Made by a program: the position numbers and the translations under genes. This document shows, one piece after another, positions 44,275 through 54,923 of a stretch of 64,000 bases of DNA. The notes beneath the pieces were generated by a model that had not been told where the DNA came from, searched no databases, and saw only the letters and a program-made list of their open reading frames with translations. Numbering within the stretch: the stretch's first letter is position 1; each line of letters begins with the position of its first letter. Source of the DNA: Variovorax sp. PAMC28562 (lineage in GTDB: Bacteria; Pseudomonadota; Gammaproteobacteria; Burkholderiales; Burkholderiaceae_C); the NCBI RefSeq assembly GCF_014303735.1, contig NZ_CP060296.1, positions 3,111,501 to 3,175,500 on the forward strand, in the 5' to 3' direction.

Positions 44275-45117
44275 GTGTGTGATCTGAACGACCAGGAAGA
44301 GCTTAAAAAGTACACCCGCCGCGACTTCGGCACGTGGGCCGCATCCGCTGGCATGCTGACCGCGTTGCCCGCCGTGGCCAACGCCGCGGCCGTGACCGAG
44401 CGCGAGGTGACTATCACCACCGCAGACGGTACATGCGACGCGTACTTCGTTGCACCCACATCAGGCAACGCACCCGGCGTGCTGGTGTGGCCCGACATCT
44501 TTGGTCTTCGCCCAGCCTTCAGGCAGATGGGTCGGCGGCTGGCCGAATCAGGCTATAGCGTGTTGGTGGTGAACCCCTTCTACCGGCAGATGAAAGCGCC
44601 AACCGCGGCGCAGGGCGGCCAGACACCGATTGCCCAGGTGATGCCGCTGATGCAGGCCCTGACGCCCGCGATGCATCTGAGCGACGGCAAGGCTTTCGTG
44701 AACTGGCTCGATGCGCAACCCCAAGTAGACAAGGCGCGCAAGCTGGGCACCACCGGCTACTGCATGGGTGGACCGATTGCGGTGCGCACAGCCAGCGTGG
44801 CGCCCGGCCGCGTGGGCGCGGTCGGAACCTTCCACGGCGCCGCCATGGTGACCGCAGCACCCAACAGCCCGCACCGTCTGGTCGCCCAGACGCAGGCTCA
44901 GTACCTGATCGCAGTAGCTCAGAACGACGACGCCAAAGATCCCGAAGCCAAGGCCGCCTTGCGCGCCGCTTTCGACATCGCCAAGCTGCAGGCCGAGGTG
45001 GAGGTGTACCCCGCGGCCCACGGCTGGTGCCCGCCCGACACACAGGTCTACGATGCTGCCCAATCCGAGCGCGCCTGGGCGCGCCTGCTGGCGACGTTCG
45101 GCAAGGCGCTGGCCTGA
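44275..45117 (+). CDS. dienelactone hydrolase family protein, Tat-exported
   Basis: The product has 280 residues and an alpha/beta-hydrolase fold. The nucleophile cysteine is in TTGYCMGG near residue 164 and the catalytic histidine in AAHGWC near residue 244, as in dienelactone hydrolase. The N-terminus has TRRDFGTWAASAGMLTALPA, a likely twin-arginine signal with cleavage near ANA. The start is a GTG at 44275. Exported members of this family often act on carboxymethylenebutenolide-like or other esters; the substrate is unknown. Confidence 0.87.
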   Translation: MCDLNDQEELKKYTRRDFGTWAASAGMLTALPAVANAAAVTEREVTITTADGTCDAYFVAPTSGNAPGVLVWPDIFGLRPAFRQMGRRLAESGYSVLVVNPFYRQMKAPTAAQGGQTPIAQVMPLMQALTPAMHLSDGKAFVNWLDAQPQVDKARKLGTTGYCMGGPIAVRTASVAPGRVGAVGTFHGAAMVTAAPNSPHRLVAQTQAQYLIAVAQNDDAKDPEAKAALRAAFDIAKLQAEVEVYPAAHGWCPPDTQVYDAAQSERAWARLLATFGKALA

Positions 45118-45294
45118 TGCGGTAGCCGGGTGACGAGCTCAGGAGGGCTCGTCCCGCGGACCATTAAGCGGGGCACCGGTACTTGCCCTGACTTGGTCTT
45201 CACGACGTGCGTTCGCCGAGCCGGTAGTGTTGCGGGAATGCTGACTCGCCCCGGGCAAGTGTCCAAGCTTCCGGCTGCACCGCGTCAGACGACA

Positions 45295-45309
45295 CCTTGT
45301 CCGACAAGG
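45295..45309 (+). promoter_or_regulatory. hairpin overlapping the DJ-1/PfpI ribosome-binding site
   Basis: CCTTGTC-C-GACAAGG is a perfect 7-bp dyad. Its right arm includes the first bases of the AAGGAG ribosome-binding site for the ATG at 45317. It could be a repressor operator or a translation-blocking stem. As the downstream gene is broken, it may now have no role. Confidence 0.35.
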
Positions 45310-45316
45310 AGAAGAC

Positions 45317-45872
45317 ATGAACATTCTGATGTTCTTGAGCTCGCACGACAAGCTGGGTGACGCCGGCCGCAAGACCGGTTTCTGGCTCGAGGAGTTCGCT
45401 GCGCCGTACTGCGTTTTCACCGACGCTGGCGCGCAGGTCACGCTGGTCTCGCCCAAGGGTGGGCCGCCGCCGCTGGACCCGAAGAGAGACGAGCCCGACG
45501 CGCAGACCGACGCGACGCGGCGCTTCAAGGCCGACGATGCGGCTCAGTCTGCGCTGGGGCACACCGGCAAGCACGCTGATGTCTCGGGGGGACGGCTTCG
45601 ATGCTGTCTTCTACCCGGGTGGTCATGGCCCCTTGTGGGACCTGGCGGAGGACAGGAACTCGATCCGCCTGATCGAGGCGACGATCGCCGCGGGCAAGCC
45701 GATGGCCGCCGTCTGCCACGCGCCGGCAGTGCTGCGTCATGTCCGTGGGGCGGATGGCGCGCCTCTGGTCAAAGGCCGCAAGGTCACCGGCTGCACTACT
45801 AGCGAAGAGGCGGCCGTGCAGTTGAGCGCCACCAAAATTCCAGGCCGCGATCGCCGGCTTCAAGCCGGGTGA
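45317..45872 (+). pseudogene. DJ-1/PfpI family (type 1 glutamine amidotransferase-like) gene, frameshifted and truncated
   Basis: The first frame encodes MNILMFLSSHDKLGDAGRKT through about residue 89. A six-G run at 45586-45591 carries one extra base. The reading then continues in another frame as DGFDAVFYPGGHGPLWDL and AVCHAPAVLRHV, with the family's active-site Cys. After about residue 170 it runs into aldehyde dehydrogenase sequence and stops, so the C-terminal 50 or so residues are gone. The frameshift might be a sequencing error; the lost C-terminus is not. Confidence 0.75.
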
Positions 45873-46117
45873 CCCGATGGACAAGGAGACCACGCTGGCA
45901 CCGCTGTCATCGTCGCAGGCGCTGAAGACGCTGCTCGGCCACGTCGAAGAAGCGGTCGGCCCAGGAGTTCTTCGGTCCGGTGGCGCTGTTCTTCCGTGTC
46001 CCCGACGAAGATGCCGCGGTCGAGCTGGCTAACGACTCGCCCTTCGGGCTGGGCGGTTCGGTTTTCACGAGCGACATCAACAAGAAGCTGATTCCGCGTC
46101 GCACTGCGCCGACGTAG
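45838..46117 (+). pseudogene. remnant of an aldehyde dehydrogenase gene (succinate-semialdehyde type)
   Basis: Two pieces in different frames match the C-terminal third of succinate-semialdehyde dehydrogenases. From 45838 comes FQAAIAGFKPGDPMDKETTL up to GHVEEAV. From 45962 comes [13 protein letters not shown] followed by [18 protein letters not shown]. The sequence between them is deleted and the last 50 or so residues are replaced by an unrelated tail. The gene is fused end to end with the broken DJ-1/PfpI gene. Confidence 0.75.
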
Positions 46118-46214
46118 GGCAAGACGCGCTGCAAGCGGCAGAATTTCCTTGTTTCAGGCTTGTCACGGAACCGCGACAGGAACCGCGACGGGAGACGCCC
46201 GGGACGGCCTCGCG

Positions 46215-46493
46215 TCAGACCCAACCTTGGCGCCACAGGGTGGCGTCAGTCAGTTCGCGCCATTGCAGCAGATACACCTGCTTGGAATGCACGGCCTCCA
46301 GTTCGACCTGCTCGACGCGTATCGACGGCGGCTCGGGCTCGATGACCCGCAGCACCACGAAATGCTTCTCGCGATAACGCGGCGTCACCGCCGTCCACTT
46401 TGTCAGCAAAAGCTTTTTTGGGCTGAGCGGGTTCTTTCGCGTGCGGTGTTGGGGCGCTGGCGCTACCGCCCCGGGTTCAGGAATCGATCTCAT
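46215..46493 (-). CDS. TIGR02450 family Trp-rich protein
   Basis: The product has 92 residues. The conserved part is NPLSPKKLLLTKWTAV, then YREKHFVVLRVIE, LEAVHSKQVYLLQWRELTD and LWRQGWV, which matches the small Trp-rich TIGR02450 family of unknown function. An N-terminal Pro-rich extension of about 28 residues is unusual. Starts at 46493 and 46550 are both possible and neither has a clear ribosome-binding site. It stands alone, downstream of the aldolase gene. Confidence 0.7.
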   Translation of the reverse strand: MRSIPEPGAVAPAPQHRTRKNPLSPKKLLLTKWTAVTPRYREKHFVVLRVIEPEPPSIRVEQVELEAVHSKQVYLLQWRELTDATLWRQGWV

Positions 46494-46618
46494 AGTTGGT
46501 GATGGTGCGCCACGGTCAGTCCTGCGGCAGCGCCAGTTCGATCTGTTCATCAGCGGCCCTTCGATCGGCCTGCAGTTCCGAACCCTTCGCCGCCAGCAAA
46601 GACTGCATGCACCTCAAT

Positions 46619-47404
46619 TCAATCGGCATATCCTGGGTTGACCCGGTCCAGGACCCGCATCATCGCCGCGAAATAAAGCTGCTCGCGCTCCGAGCGTGAG
46701 TGGCTGTCCTTCGGATTGGGGGTGTCGACCCGTTTCACCAACTCCTCGGACAGCAGTGCCAGGGGTCGGCCGGTCGACAGGGCCAACACCTGCGCCTTGC
46801 AGACCTTCTCGAGCTTGTAGAGACGTCGATAGGCCTGGGCGACCGTCTCTCCAATGACCAGCACGCCGTGATTTTTCATGAAGAGGATCTGCTTGTCGCC
46901 CAGGATCGCAGCGAGGCGCTCGCCCTCACTCAACTCCGCCGCCAAGCCCGTGTAGCCGTCGTCGTAGGCCACGTTGCGGGCGAAGAACGCCGCAGTCTGG
47001 CTACCCGGCAACAACCGGTTGTCCTCAAGCATGTTCAACGCCAAGGCCCAAGTCTGGTGCGTGTGCAAGACGACCTTGGCGCCGGTGATTCGGTGCAAGG
47101 GTGCGTGGATACAGAACGCGCTCAACTCCAGGTCGCCCTCGCCGTCGAGCACGTTGCCGGTCTCGTCGAACACGATCAGGTCGCTCGCCCGGGCCTCGGA
47201 CCAGTGCCTGCCGAAGGGCAGCACCATGAACCGATCGTCCCGTCCGGGTACGGTCATCGTGAAATGGTTGTCGATCCCCTCTTCCAGCTCGTCGTAGACC
47301 GCCAGGCGGTTTGCCGCGGCCAAGTGAACGCGCGCGCGCCAGGTTTCGTCCGAAGCGTCCAGGTGAGGTGAATCGAGCGTGCGAATCGATACGAGTCGGG
47401 ACAT
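46619..47404 (-). CDS. class II aldolase/adducin family protein
   Basis: The product has 261 residues. Metal-binding histidines are in IHAPLHR, VVLHTHQTWAL near residue 113 and MKNHGVLVIG near residue 178. The first strand region FTMTVPGRDDRFMV is typical of the family. The reaction is not evident. It lies 93 bases downstream of the MocR regulator on the same strand and is unrelated in close sequence to the aldolase at 3076. Confidence 0.87.
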   Translation of the reverse strand: MSRLVSIRTLDSPHLDASDETWRARVHLAAANRLAVYDELEEGIDNHFTMTVPGRDDRFMVLPFGRHWSEARASDLIVFDETGNVLDGEGDLELSAFCIHAPLHRITGAKVVLHTHQTWALALNMLEDNRLLPGSQTAAFFARNVAYDDGYTGLAAELSEGERLAAILGDKQILFMKNHGVLVIGETVAQAYRRLYKLEKVCKAQVLALSTGRPLALLSEELVKRVDTPNPKDSHSRSEREQLYFAAMMRVLDRVNPGYAD

Positions 47405-47497
47405 TGCAAATCTCTCCGGTGAATGGGTTGGATACCCACTGTAGCGACTGGAGAGAAGTCGCGTAGCAAGTCAATCGATGCGGGCGCTGTGCATTTT

Positions 47498-49021
47498 TCA
47501 GATGGGACCGATCGGGTCGTTGAACGTGATGAACTCTTTCAAGCACCCGATCAACACACGAAGCGCGGGTTCGATGTCGGCCTCTTCGACACACGCGTAG
47601 CCGAGCAACAGGCCACGCCGTCCGCCGCCGCGCAGGTAGTAGCGCGACAGCGGTCGGGTCAACACGCCGCGTGCTCGCGCTGCGTCGGCGATGGCGACGT
47701 CGTCGCATTCGTCGGGCAGGCGCAGCACCAGGTGCAGGCCGGCATTGCTCGATTGCGCATCGAGGAAATCGGTGCCAAGGTGCTGCACGATCAGCGCTAC
47801 GAGCAACGCACGCCGCCGTGCGTAGAGCACGCGCATCCGACGAATGTGTGCGGCGTAGTGGCCTTGCTCGATCAGCTCGGCGAGGGCCGCCTGCGTGATG
47901 GCATGGCCTTCTCGATACAGATCGGCGTGCGCGGTGCGAAACGGCGCGGCCAGCGCGCGTGGCAAAACCATGTAGCCGACGCGCAAGCCGGGGAACAGCG
48001 TCTTGCTGAAGGTGCCGATGTAGATCACCGGCGCATCGGCTTCCAGGCCTTGCATCGACGGGATCGGGCGGCCGGCAAAACGGAACTCGCTGTCGTAGTC
48101 GTCCTCGACGACCCAGCCCTCCGATGCGCGTGCGATGTCGAGCAACTCGCGTCGCCGCGCCAGGCTCATGACCGAGCCGAGCGGGTACTGATGCGACGGT
48201 GTGGTGAAGATCAGCCGTGGCGGCGTGCGTCCGCGCGGCAAGCCGCCATCGACGGAATCGACGGCCTCGACACGCATCGGCCGCACCACCGTCGAGCCCA
48301 TCTGCAGCACCTTGTGAAAGCCCCAGTAGCCAGGCTCTTCGACCCACACGGTATCGCGCGGATCGACCAGCATGCGCAGCGTGAGATCGACCGCCTGGTG
48401 CACGCCTTCGGTCACCAGGATCTGGTCGGGCTCGCAGCGCACCGAACGTGCCACGCGCAGATGCTCCGCGATGGCGGCGCGCAGGGCAGGGTGGCCGCCG
48501 CCGTGCGAATAGGTCAGCAGCGCGGGCGCGGGATTGCGCCACAGCCGCGTGAGGATGCGACTGAACTGGCGATGCGGAAACTGCGTGACGTCCGGCACGC
48601 CGGGCATGAAGGCGCCCCATTGCAGCGGCGCGGCCGAGGCATTGGCGAGCAACGCCTGTGCGCGGCGAGACAGGCGCACGTCCCCGTTTGCGACGTCGAC
48701 TTCGGCCGCAGTGCGACCGACCGAGAGAAAGCTTTCCGGCGTGGTCGCAGCGACGAAGGTGCCGCTGCCGACGCGCGAGTGCACATAGCCTTCGGCACTC
48801 AGTTGTTCGTAGGCATGGAGCACCGTGTTGCGCGACACGCCGATCTCACGGGCCAGGTCGCGCGAGGCCGGCAACGGCGATGAAGGCGGCAGGCTGGCGT
48901 CGAGGATGGCGCCGCGCAGGCAGTCGTAGAGCTGGCGGTTGAGTGCGGTGCCTGCTTCCCGTGGAGCACCGTTCTCAGGCGACATCCGCTGCAAAACGAG
49001 GTCCGCGCAAATCGATTTCAT
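47498..49021 (-). CDS. MocR/GabR-type PLP-dependent transcriptional regulator
   Basis: The product has 507 residues. The N-terminal GntR-type winged helix contains PLPASRDLAREIGVSRNTVL, then EGYVHSRVGSGTFV, at about residues 45-110. The rest is a class I aminotransferase-like domain, with the PLP lysine in IGTFSKTLFPGLRVGYMV. GabR-type regulators use PLP and 4-aminobutyrate to activate gabT. Its divergence from a gabT gene fits that role well. Confidence 0.92.
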   Translation of the reverse strand: MKSICADLVLQRMSPENGAPREAGTALNRQLYDCLRGAILDASLPPSSPLPASRDLAREIGVSRNTVLHAYEQLSAEGYVHSRVGSGTFVAATTPESFLSVGRTAAEVDVANGDVRLSRRAQALLANASAAPLQWGAFMPGVPDVTQFPHRQFSRILTRLWRNPAPALLTYSHGGGHPALRAAIAEHLRVARSVRCEPDQILVTEGVHQAVDLTLRMLVDPRDTVWVEEPGYWGFHKVLQMGSTVVRPMRVEAVDSVDGGLPRGRTPPRLIFTTPSHQYPLGSVMSLARRRELLDIARASEGWVVEDDYDSEFRFAGRPIPSMQGLEADAPVIYIGTFSKTLFPGLRVGYMVLPRALAAPFRTAHADLYREGHAITQAALAELIEQGHYAAHIRRMRVLYARRRALLVALIVQHLGTDFLDAQSSNAGLHLVLRLPDECDDVAIADAARARGVLTRPLSRYYLRGGGRRGLLLGYACVEEADIEPALRVLIGCLKEFITFNDPIGPI

Positions 49022-49031
49022 GGCCGATTGT

Positions 49032-49093
49032 GATTGGCTCCATCCGATCGCGCAAAGCGGATCTTTTGTCTGGGGCCAATCCGGCGTCCAATC
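49032..49093. promoter_or_regulatory. candidate MocR/GabR operator between mocR and gabT
   Basis: Three copies of one hexamer lie in the divergent intergenic region: GATTGG at 49032-49037 (inverted) and CCAATC at 49076-49081 and 49088-49093 (direct, 12 bases apart). MocR-type regulators often bind paired direct repeats with a further inverted copy. The link to this regulator is inferred from position. Confidence 0.4.
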
Positions 49094-50428
49094 GGCGCAG
49101 GACTTCTGACTTCCTTTTGCCTTCGATCGACTTCACAGGAATTGCCATGACTAACAGCGAACTGCAAACCCGCCGCCTTGCCGCCACACCCCGCGGCGTG
49201 GGCGTGATGTGCGACTTCTATGCTCAGCGCGCCGAGAACGCGAGCCTGTGGGACGTCGAAGGCCGCGAGTACATCGACTTTGCCGCGGGCATCGCGGTGG
49301 TCAACACCGGGCACCGCCACCCGCGCGTGGTGGCAGCCATCGCCGCGCAGCTGGAGTGCTTCACGCACACGGCCTATCAGATCGTTCCGTACGAGAGCGT
49401 GGTCACGCTGGCCGAGCGCATCAACGCGCTGGTGCCGATCAGCGGGCCGACCAAGACGGCCTTCTTCACCACCGGCGCCGAGGCAGTCGAGAACGCCATC
49501 AAGATCGCACGTGCGCACACGGGGCGCTCGGGCGTCATCGCTTTCGGCGGCGGCTTTCATGGCCGCACGATGATGACGCTCGCGCTCACCGGCAAGGTCG
49601 CGCCGTACAAGGTCGGCTTCGGTCCGTTCCCGGCCGAGGTGTTCCACGTGCCGTACCCCGAGGCACTGCAGGGCGTGACGGCGGCCGATTCGCTGGCCGC
49701 GATTGCACGCCTCTTCAAGACCGACATCGAGCCCCAGCGCGTCGCCGCGATCGTCCTCGAGCCGGTGCAGGGCGAAGGCGGCTTCAACGTCGCGCCGACC
49801 GAGCTGATGCAGGGCCTGCGCGCGCTGTGCGACCAGCACGGCATCGTGCTCATCGCCGACGAAGTGCAGAGCGGTTTCGGCCGCACCGGCAAGCTCTTTG
49901 CCATGGAACACCACGGCGTCGAGCCCGACCTCATCACGATGGCCAAGAGCCTCGCGGGCGGCATGCCGCTGTCGGCCGTGTCGGGGCGCGCGGCCATCAT
50001 GGATGCGCCGGCGCCGGGCGGCCTGGGCGGCACCTACGCCGGCAATCCACTGGCCGTTGCAGCGGCGCTCGCGGTGCTCGACGTGATCGAAGAAGAGAAA
50101 CTTTGCGCACGCTCGGTGCGGCTTGGCAAAAAGCTAACGATGCGTTTGCTGGCCGCCAAGGAATCGAATGCCGGCATCGCCGAAGTTCGCGCGCAGGGCT
50201 CGATGGTCGCGGTGGAGTTGCGCGACGCGGCCGGTGCGCCCGATGCCGATGCCGTCCGCCGCGTGCAACAACGCGCCATGGCGCAGGGCCTGTTGCTGCT
50301 CAGCTGCGGCATGTACGGCAACGTGATCCGCTTTCTCTACCCGTTGACCATCCCCGATGCGCTGTTCGACCGCGCGCTGGACATCATCGACGACGCGCTG
50401 AACGCCCGGCCCAGTCAGGTGACCCGGA

Positions 50429-52129
<1,701 letters not shown>

Positions 52130-52266
52130 TGGTTGTAAGGTCTCGTCGATAATGATTTTTTGAGGCACAAGCACCGCGGGGAAACCCATTTTATGCGGCG
52201 CGTCCGGCCACCGATGTCATCCATCGGCGACTCCGCCTCGCTACCCCTGGGACAGGATTTACCTTT

Positions 52267-53049
52267 ATGGCATACAGCATCGATCTTTCTGGCCGTGTGG
52301 CCTTCGTGACCGGCGCCTCGAGTGGTCTTGGGGCGCAATTTGCTCAAACGCTGGCACGTGCCGGCGCGGCGGTGGTGCTCGCGAGCCGGCGCGTCGACCG
52401 GTTGAAAGACCTGCGCGCCCGCATCGAGGGCGAGGGCGGTGACGCCCACGTGGTCGAGCTGGACGTGACCGACATCGGAAGTATCCAGTCGGCCGTGGCG
52501 CATGCCGAGACCGAAGTCGGTGCCATCGACATCCTGGTCAACAACTCGGGCGTGAGCACCACGCAGCGCCTGCAGGACGTGACCGAAGAAGACTACGACT
52601 TCGTCTTCGACACCAACACCAAGGGCGCATTTTTCGTCGCGCAAGAGGTCGCCAAACGCATGATCGCGCGCGCTCGCGGCGCGGCGCCGGGCACCTACAT
52701 GGGCGGCCGCATCATCAATATCGCATCGATGGCGGGACTCAAGGTGTTGCCCCAGATCGGGGTGTACGCGATGAGCAAGGCGGCAGTGATCCAGATGACC
52801 AAGGCGATGGCGCTGGAGTGGGGCCGCTTCGACATCAACGTCAACGCGCTGTGCCCCGGCTATATCGCGACCGAGATCAATCGCGACCATTGGGAGACCG
52901 AGAACGGCAAGAAGCTGGTGGGCATGCTGCCGCGCAAGCGGGTCGGCAAGCCGGAATACCTCGACGGGCTCATCGTGTTGCTGGCGAGCGGGCAGAGCCA
53001 CTTCGTGAACGGTGCGGTGATCGCGGCCGACGACGGCTTCGGGGTTTAA
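52267..53049 (+). CDS. SDR family oxidoreductase
   Basis: The product has 260 residues. The cofactor motif VTGASSGLGAQFAQTLARAG is near residue 15, NNSG is the structural motif, and the catalytic Tyr-Lys is in GVYAMSKAAVIQM near residue 161. It is followed after 3 bases by a thioesterase gene. The pair recurs in many Burkholderiales and is likely concerned with acyl-CoA metabolism, close to ETF-QO. The substrate is unknown. Confidence 0.9.
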   Translation: MAYSIDLSGRVAFVTGASSGLGAQFAQTLARAGAAVVLASRRVDRLKDLRARIEGEGGDAHVVELDVTDIGSIQSAVAHAETEVGAIDILVNNSGVSTTQRLQDVTEEDYDFVFDTNTKGAFFVAQEVAKRMIARARGAAPGTYMGGRIINIASMAGLKVLPQIGVYAMSKAAVIQMTKAMALEWGRFDINVNALCPGYIATEINRDHWETENGKKLVGMLPRKRVGKPEYLDGLIVLLASGQSHFVNGAVIAADDGFGV

Positions 53050-53052
53050 GGC

Positions 53053-53478
53053 ATGCGGATCGAGCTCCCCGCCAAGAAAAAGCTGGTCTACGAGATGTCG
53101 ATCCCCATTCGCTGGGGCGACATGGACGCAATGGGTCACCTGAACAACGGCACCTACTTTCGCTACCTTGAAACAGCGCGCATCGACTGGATGAGCTCAC
53201 TCGGCGTACCGACGAATGCACCCGAAGGCGAGGGCATGGTGATCGTCAATGCCTTTTGCAACTTCTACCGTCAGCTCGAATACCCCGGCAACGTGTTGCT
53301 CAAGATGTATGTGAGCGACCCGGCACGCACCACCTTCGAGACTTGGGGGACGATGGCGCGGGCCGACGCACCCGATGTCGTGTGTGCGGAGGGTGGCGCG
53401 ACCACGATCTGGATCGACTACGGCAAGCAGAAGGCCACGACCCTGCCCGACTGGCTGCGCGCGCTCGTCAGCGCCTGA
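53053..53478 (+). CDS. acyl-CoA thioesterase, 4-hydroxybenzoyl-CoA thioesterase type
   Basis: The product has 141 residues and the hotdog fold. The catalytic region is IRWGDMDAMGHLNNGTYFRY near residue 19, with the Asp typical of this class. It is joined to the SDR by a 3-base gap. It hydrolyses an acyl-CoA; the acyl group is unknown. Its last 11 bases overlap the convergent histidine kinase gene. Confidence 0.9.
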   Translation: MRIELPAKKKLVYEMSIPIRWGDMDAMGHLNNGTYFRYLETARIDWMSSLGVPTNAPEGEGMVIVNAFCNFYRQLEYPGNVLLKMYVSDPARTTFETWGTMARADAPDVVCAEGGATTIWIDYGKQKATTLPDWLRALVSA

Positions 53479-54922
53479 GCTGGCTTTCCGGCGCTCGTGT
53501 CGTCGACATGCGCTTCGGCGCGGGCTTCAACACGATGCGCGCTTCGAAGCCCTGCGGCGCACCGAGCGGTGGCGACGCCAGTCTGAGCTGCCCCTCGTGT
53601 TTTTGCACGATGGTCGCGACGATCGACAGGCCCAGGCCATAGCCCGCCCGGTCGGCGCTGTGTCGAACATGCCGCTCCTGCAGCGACTGCAGCTGCGACG
53701 GCGTAACGCCGGGGCCACCATCGCGCACCACGAGCTCGCAGTCGTGCGTGACTTCGATCGTGACGCGGGTGCCGTTGGCGTAGTGCAAAGCGTTCTCGAC
53801 CAGATTGCGCAATGCGATGGCGAGCGCATCGAAGTCGCCGAGTGTGGCGGAGGGTTCTGCCTCGGCCTCTGCCTCCGCCTCCGTCTCCGTCTCTGTGTCG
53901 TCGCCGGGCAGCTTGAGGTCGATGCGGTGCATGGCCTGAAGCCGACCGTCCGGGCCATCGTTGCGGTCGTCCCGCCAGAACTCCTCTGCGACCGTGCCGG
54001 CCAGCTTGACCAGATCGACACGATCGAGCGACCAGGCCGCGCCCGATTCGGCACGCGACAGCTGAAGCAGTTTTTCAGTGCGATGGCTGAGCGTTTTCAG
54101 GGCGGCCAGCGCGGCGGCCACATCTTCGCGCCGCAGGTCATGGTCGAGGGCGGTTTGCAGACGCAGCCGTGCGGCCGCGAGCGGTGTGCGCAACTCATGT
54201 GCTGCGTTGGCGGCAAGCGCACGTTCTACGTCGAGCGACTGCGCCAGCCGCTCCAGCAAGCGATTCACATGATCGCCAACTGACAACAGCTCCTTCGGGA
54301 GTCCAGGCAGGCTGATCGGTCGCAAGTCGGCACCGCTGCGCTGTTCGATTTCACCGGTCATTTGTTGCAGCACCTTCAGCTCGGTGCGGGCAATGCGTCC
54401 CAGCAAGACGGCCAGCAGCGGCACCAGCGCGACCAGCGGAAGCAGCATGCCAAAGAGCGTTCGGTTGAGTGCATCGCGTCGCTCGCTCTGCGGATCGGCC
54501 ACCTGCAGAAACAGCGGGCGCGTCGGGTGCTTCACCGTGTAGATGCGCCACGTGTCGAGATTGACGAAGCCCGGCGACGCCGGTACGTCGAAGGTGTCCG
54601 GCGGTGTCTCGGCCGAGCGCAGCAATACCTGCTCGCTGGCATCGACCATCTGGTAGATCACGGCCGCATCCTTGAAGAGCGGCGTGGGCGCGACCAATGG
54701 CTGGCCAGGCACTTTGTCGGCGATGCGGCGATCGACCTCCGCGACCGCGATGTCGAACATGCGATGCGATACCTCGACGAGCTCGTTGTCGAAGTTGAAG
54801 TTGATCTCGCGGTCGACATACCAGACCACCGCCAGCACGCTCAGGAGCCAGATGCCGCCGACCCAGAAGATCAGCGTGCGGGCAAGGCGGCCAGCCAGTG
54901 TGTCGATTTGGATGCCGCCCAC
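53468..54922 (-). CDS. two-component sensor histidine kinase (QseC/PmrB-like)
   Basis: The product has 484 residues. A membrane helix (TLIFWVGGIWLLSVLAVVWY), a periplasmic sensor of about 130 residues and a second helix (LVALVPLLAVLLG) come first. A HAMP-like region and the H-box AANAAHELRTPLAAARLRLQ follow near residue 240. The ATPase domain has NLVENALHYANG and VVRDGGPGV. A low-complexity stretch of alternating Glu with Thr or Ala sits just before the N-box. It follows the response regulator gene by one base. Confidence 0.93.
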   Translation of the reverse strand: MGGIQIDTLAGRLARTLIFWVGGIWLLSVLAVVWYVDREINFNFDNELVEVSHRMFDIAVAEVDRRIADKVPGQPLVAPTPLFKDAAVIYQMVDASEQVLLRSAETPPDTFDVPASPGFVNLDTWRIYTVKHPTRPLFLQVADPQSERRDALNRTLFGMLLPLVALVPLLAVLLGRIARTELKVLQQMTGEIEQRSGADLRPISLPGLPKELLSVGDHVNRLLERLAQSLDVERALAANAAHELRTPLAAARLRLQTALDHDLRREDVAAALAALKTLSHRTEKLLQLSRAESGAAWSLDRVDLVKLAGTVAEEFWRDDRNDGPDGRLQAMHRIDLKLPGDDTETETEAEAEAEAEPSATLGDFDALAIALRNLVENALHYANGTRVTIEVTHDCELVVRDGGPGVTPSQLQSLQERHVRHSADRAGYGLGLSIVATIVQKHEGQLRLASPPLGAPQGFEARIVLKPAPKRMSTTRAPESQLRR

Positions 54923-54923
54923 T

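Noticed and set aside
46160..46190. Direct repeat of GGAACCGCGAC as an attachment site
   Set aside because: The two short copies are adjacent, with no integrase, tRNA or matching distant copy.
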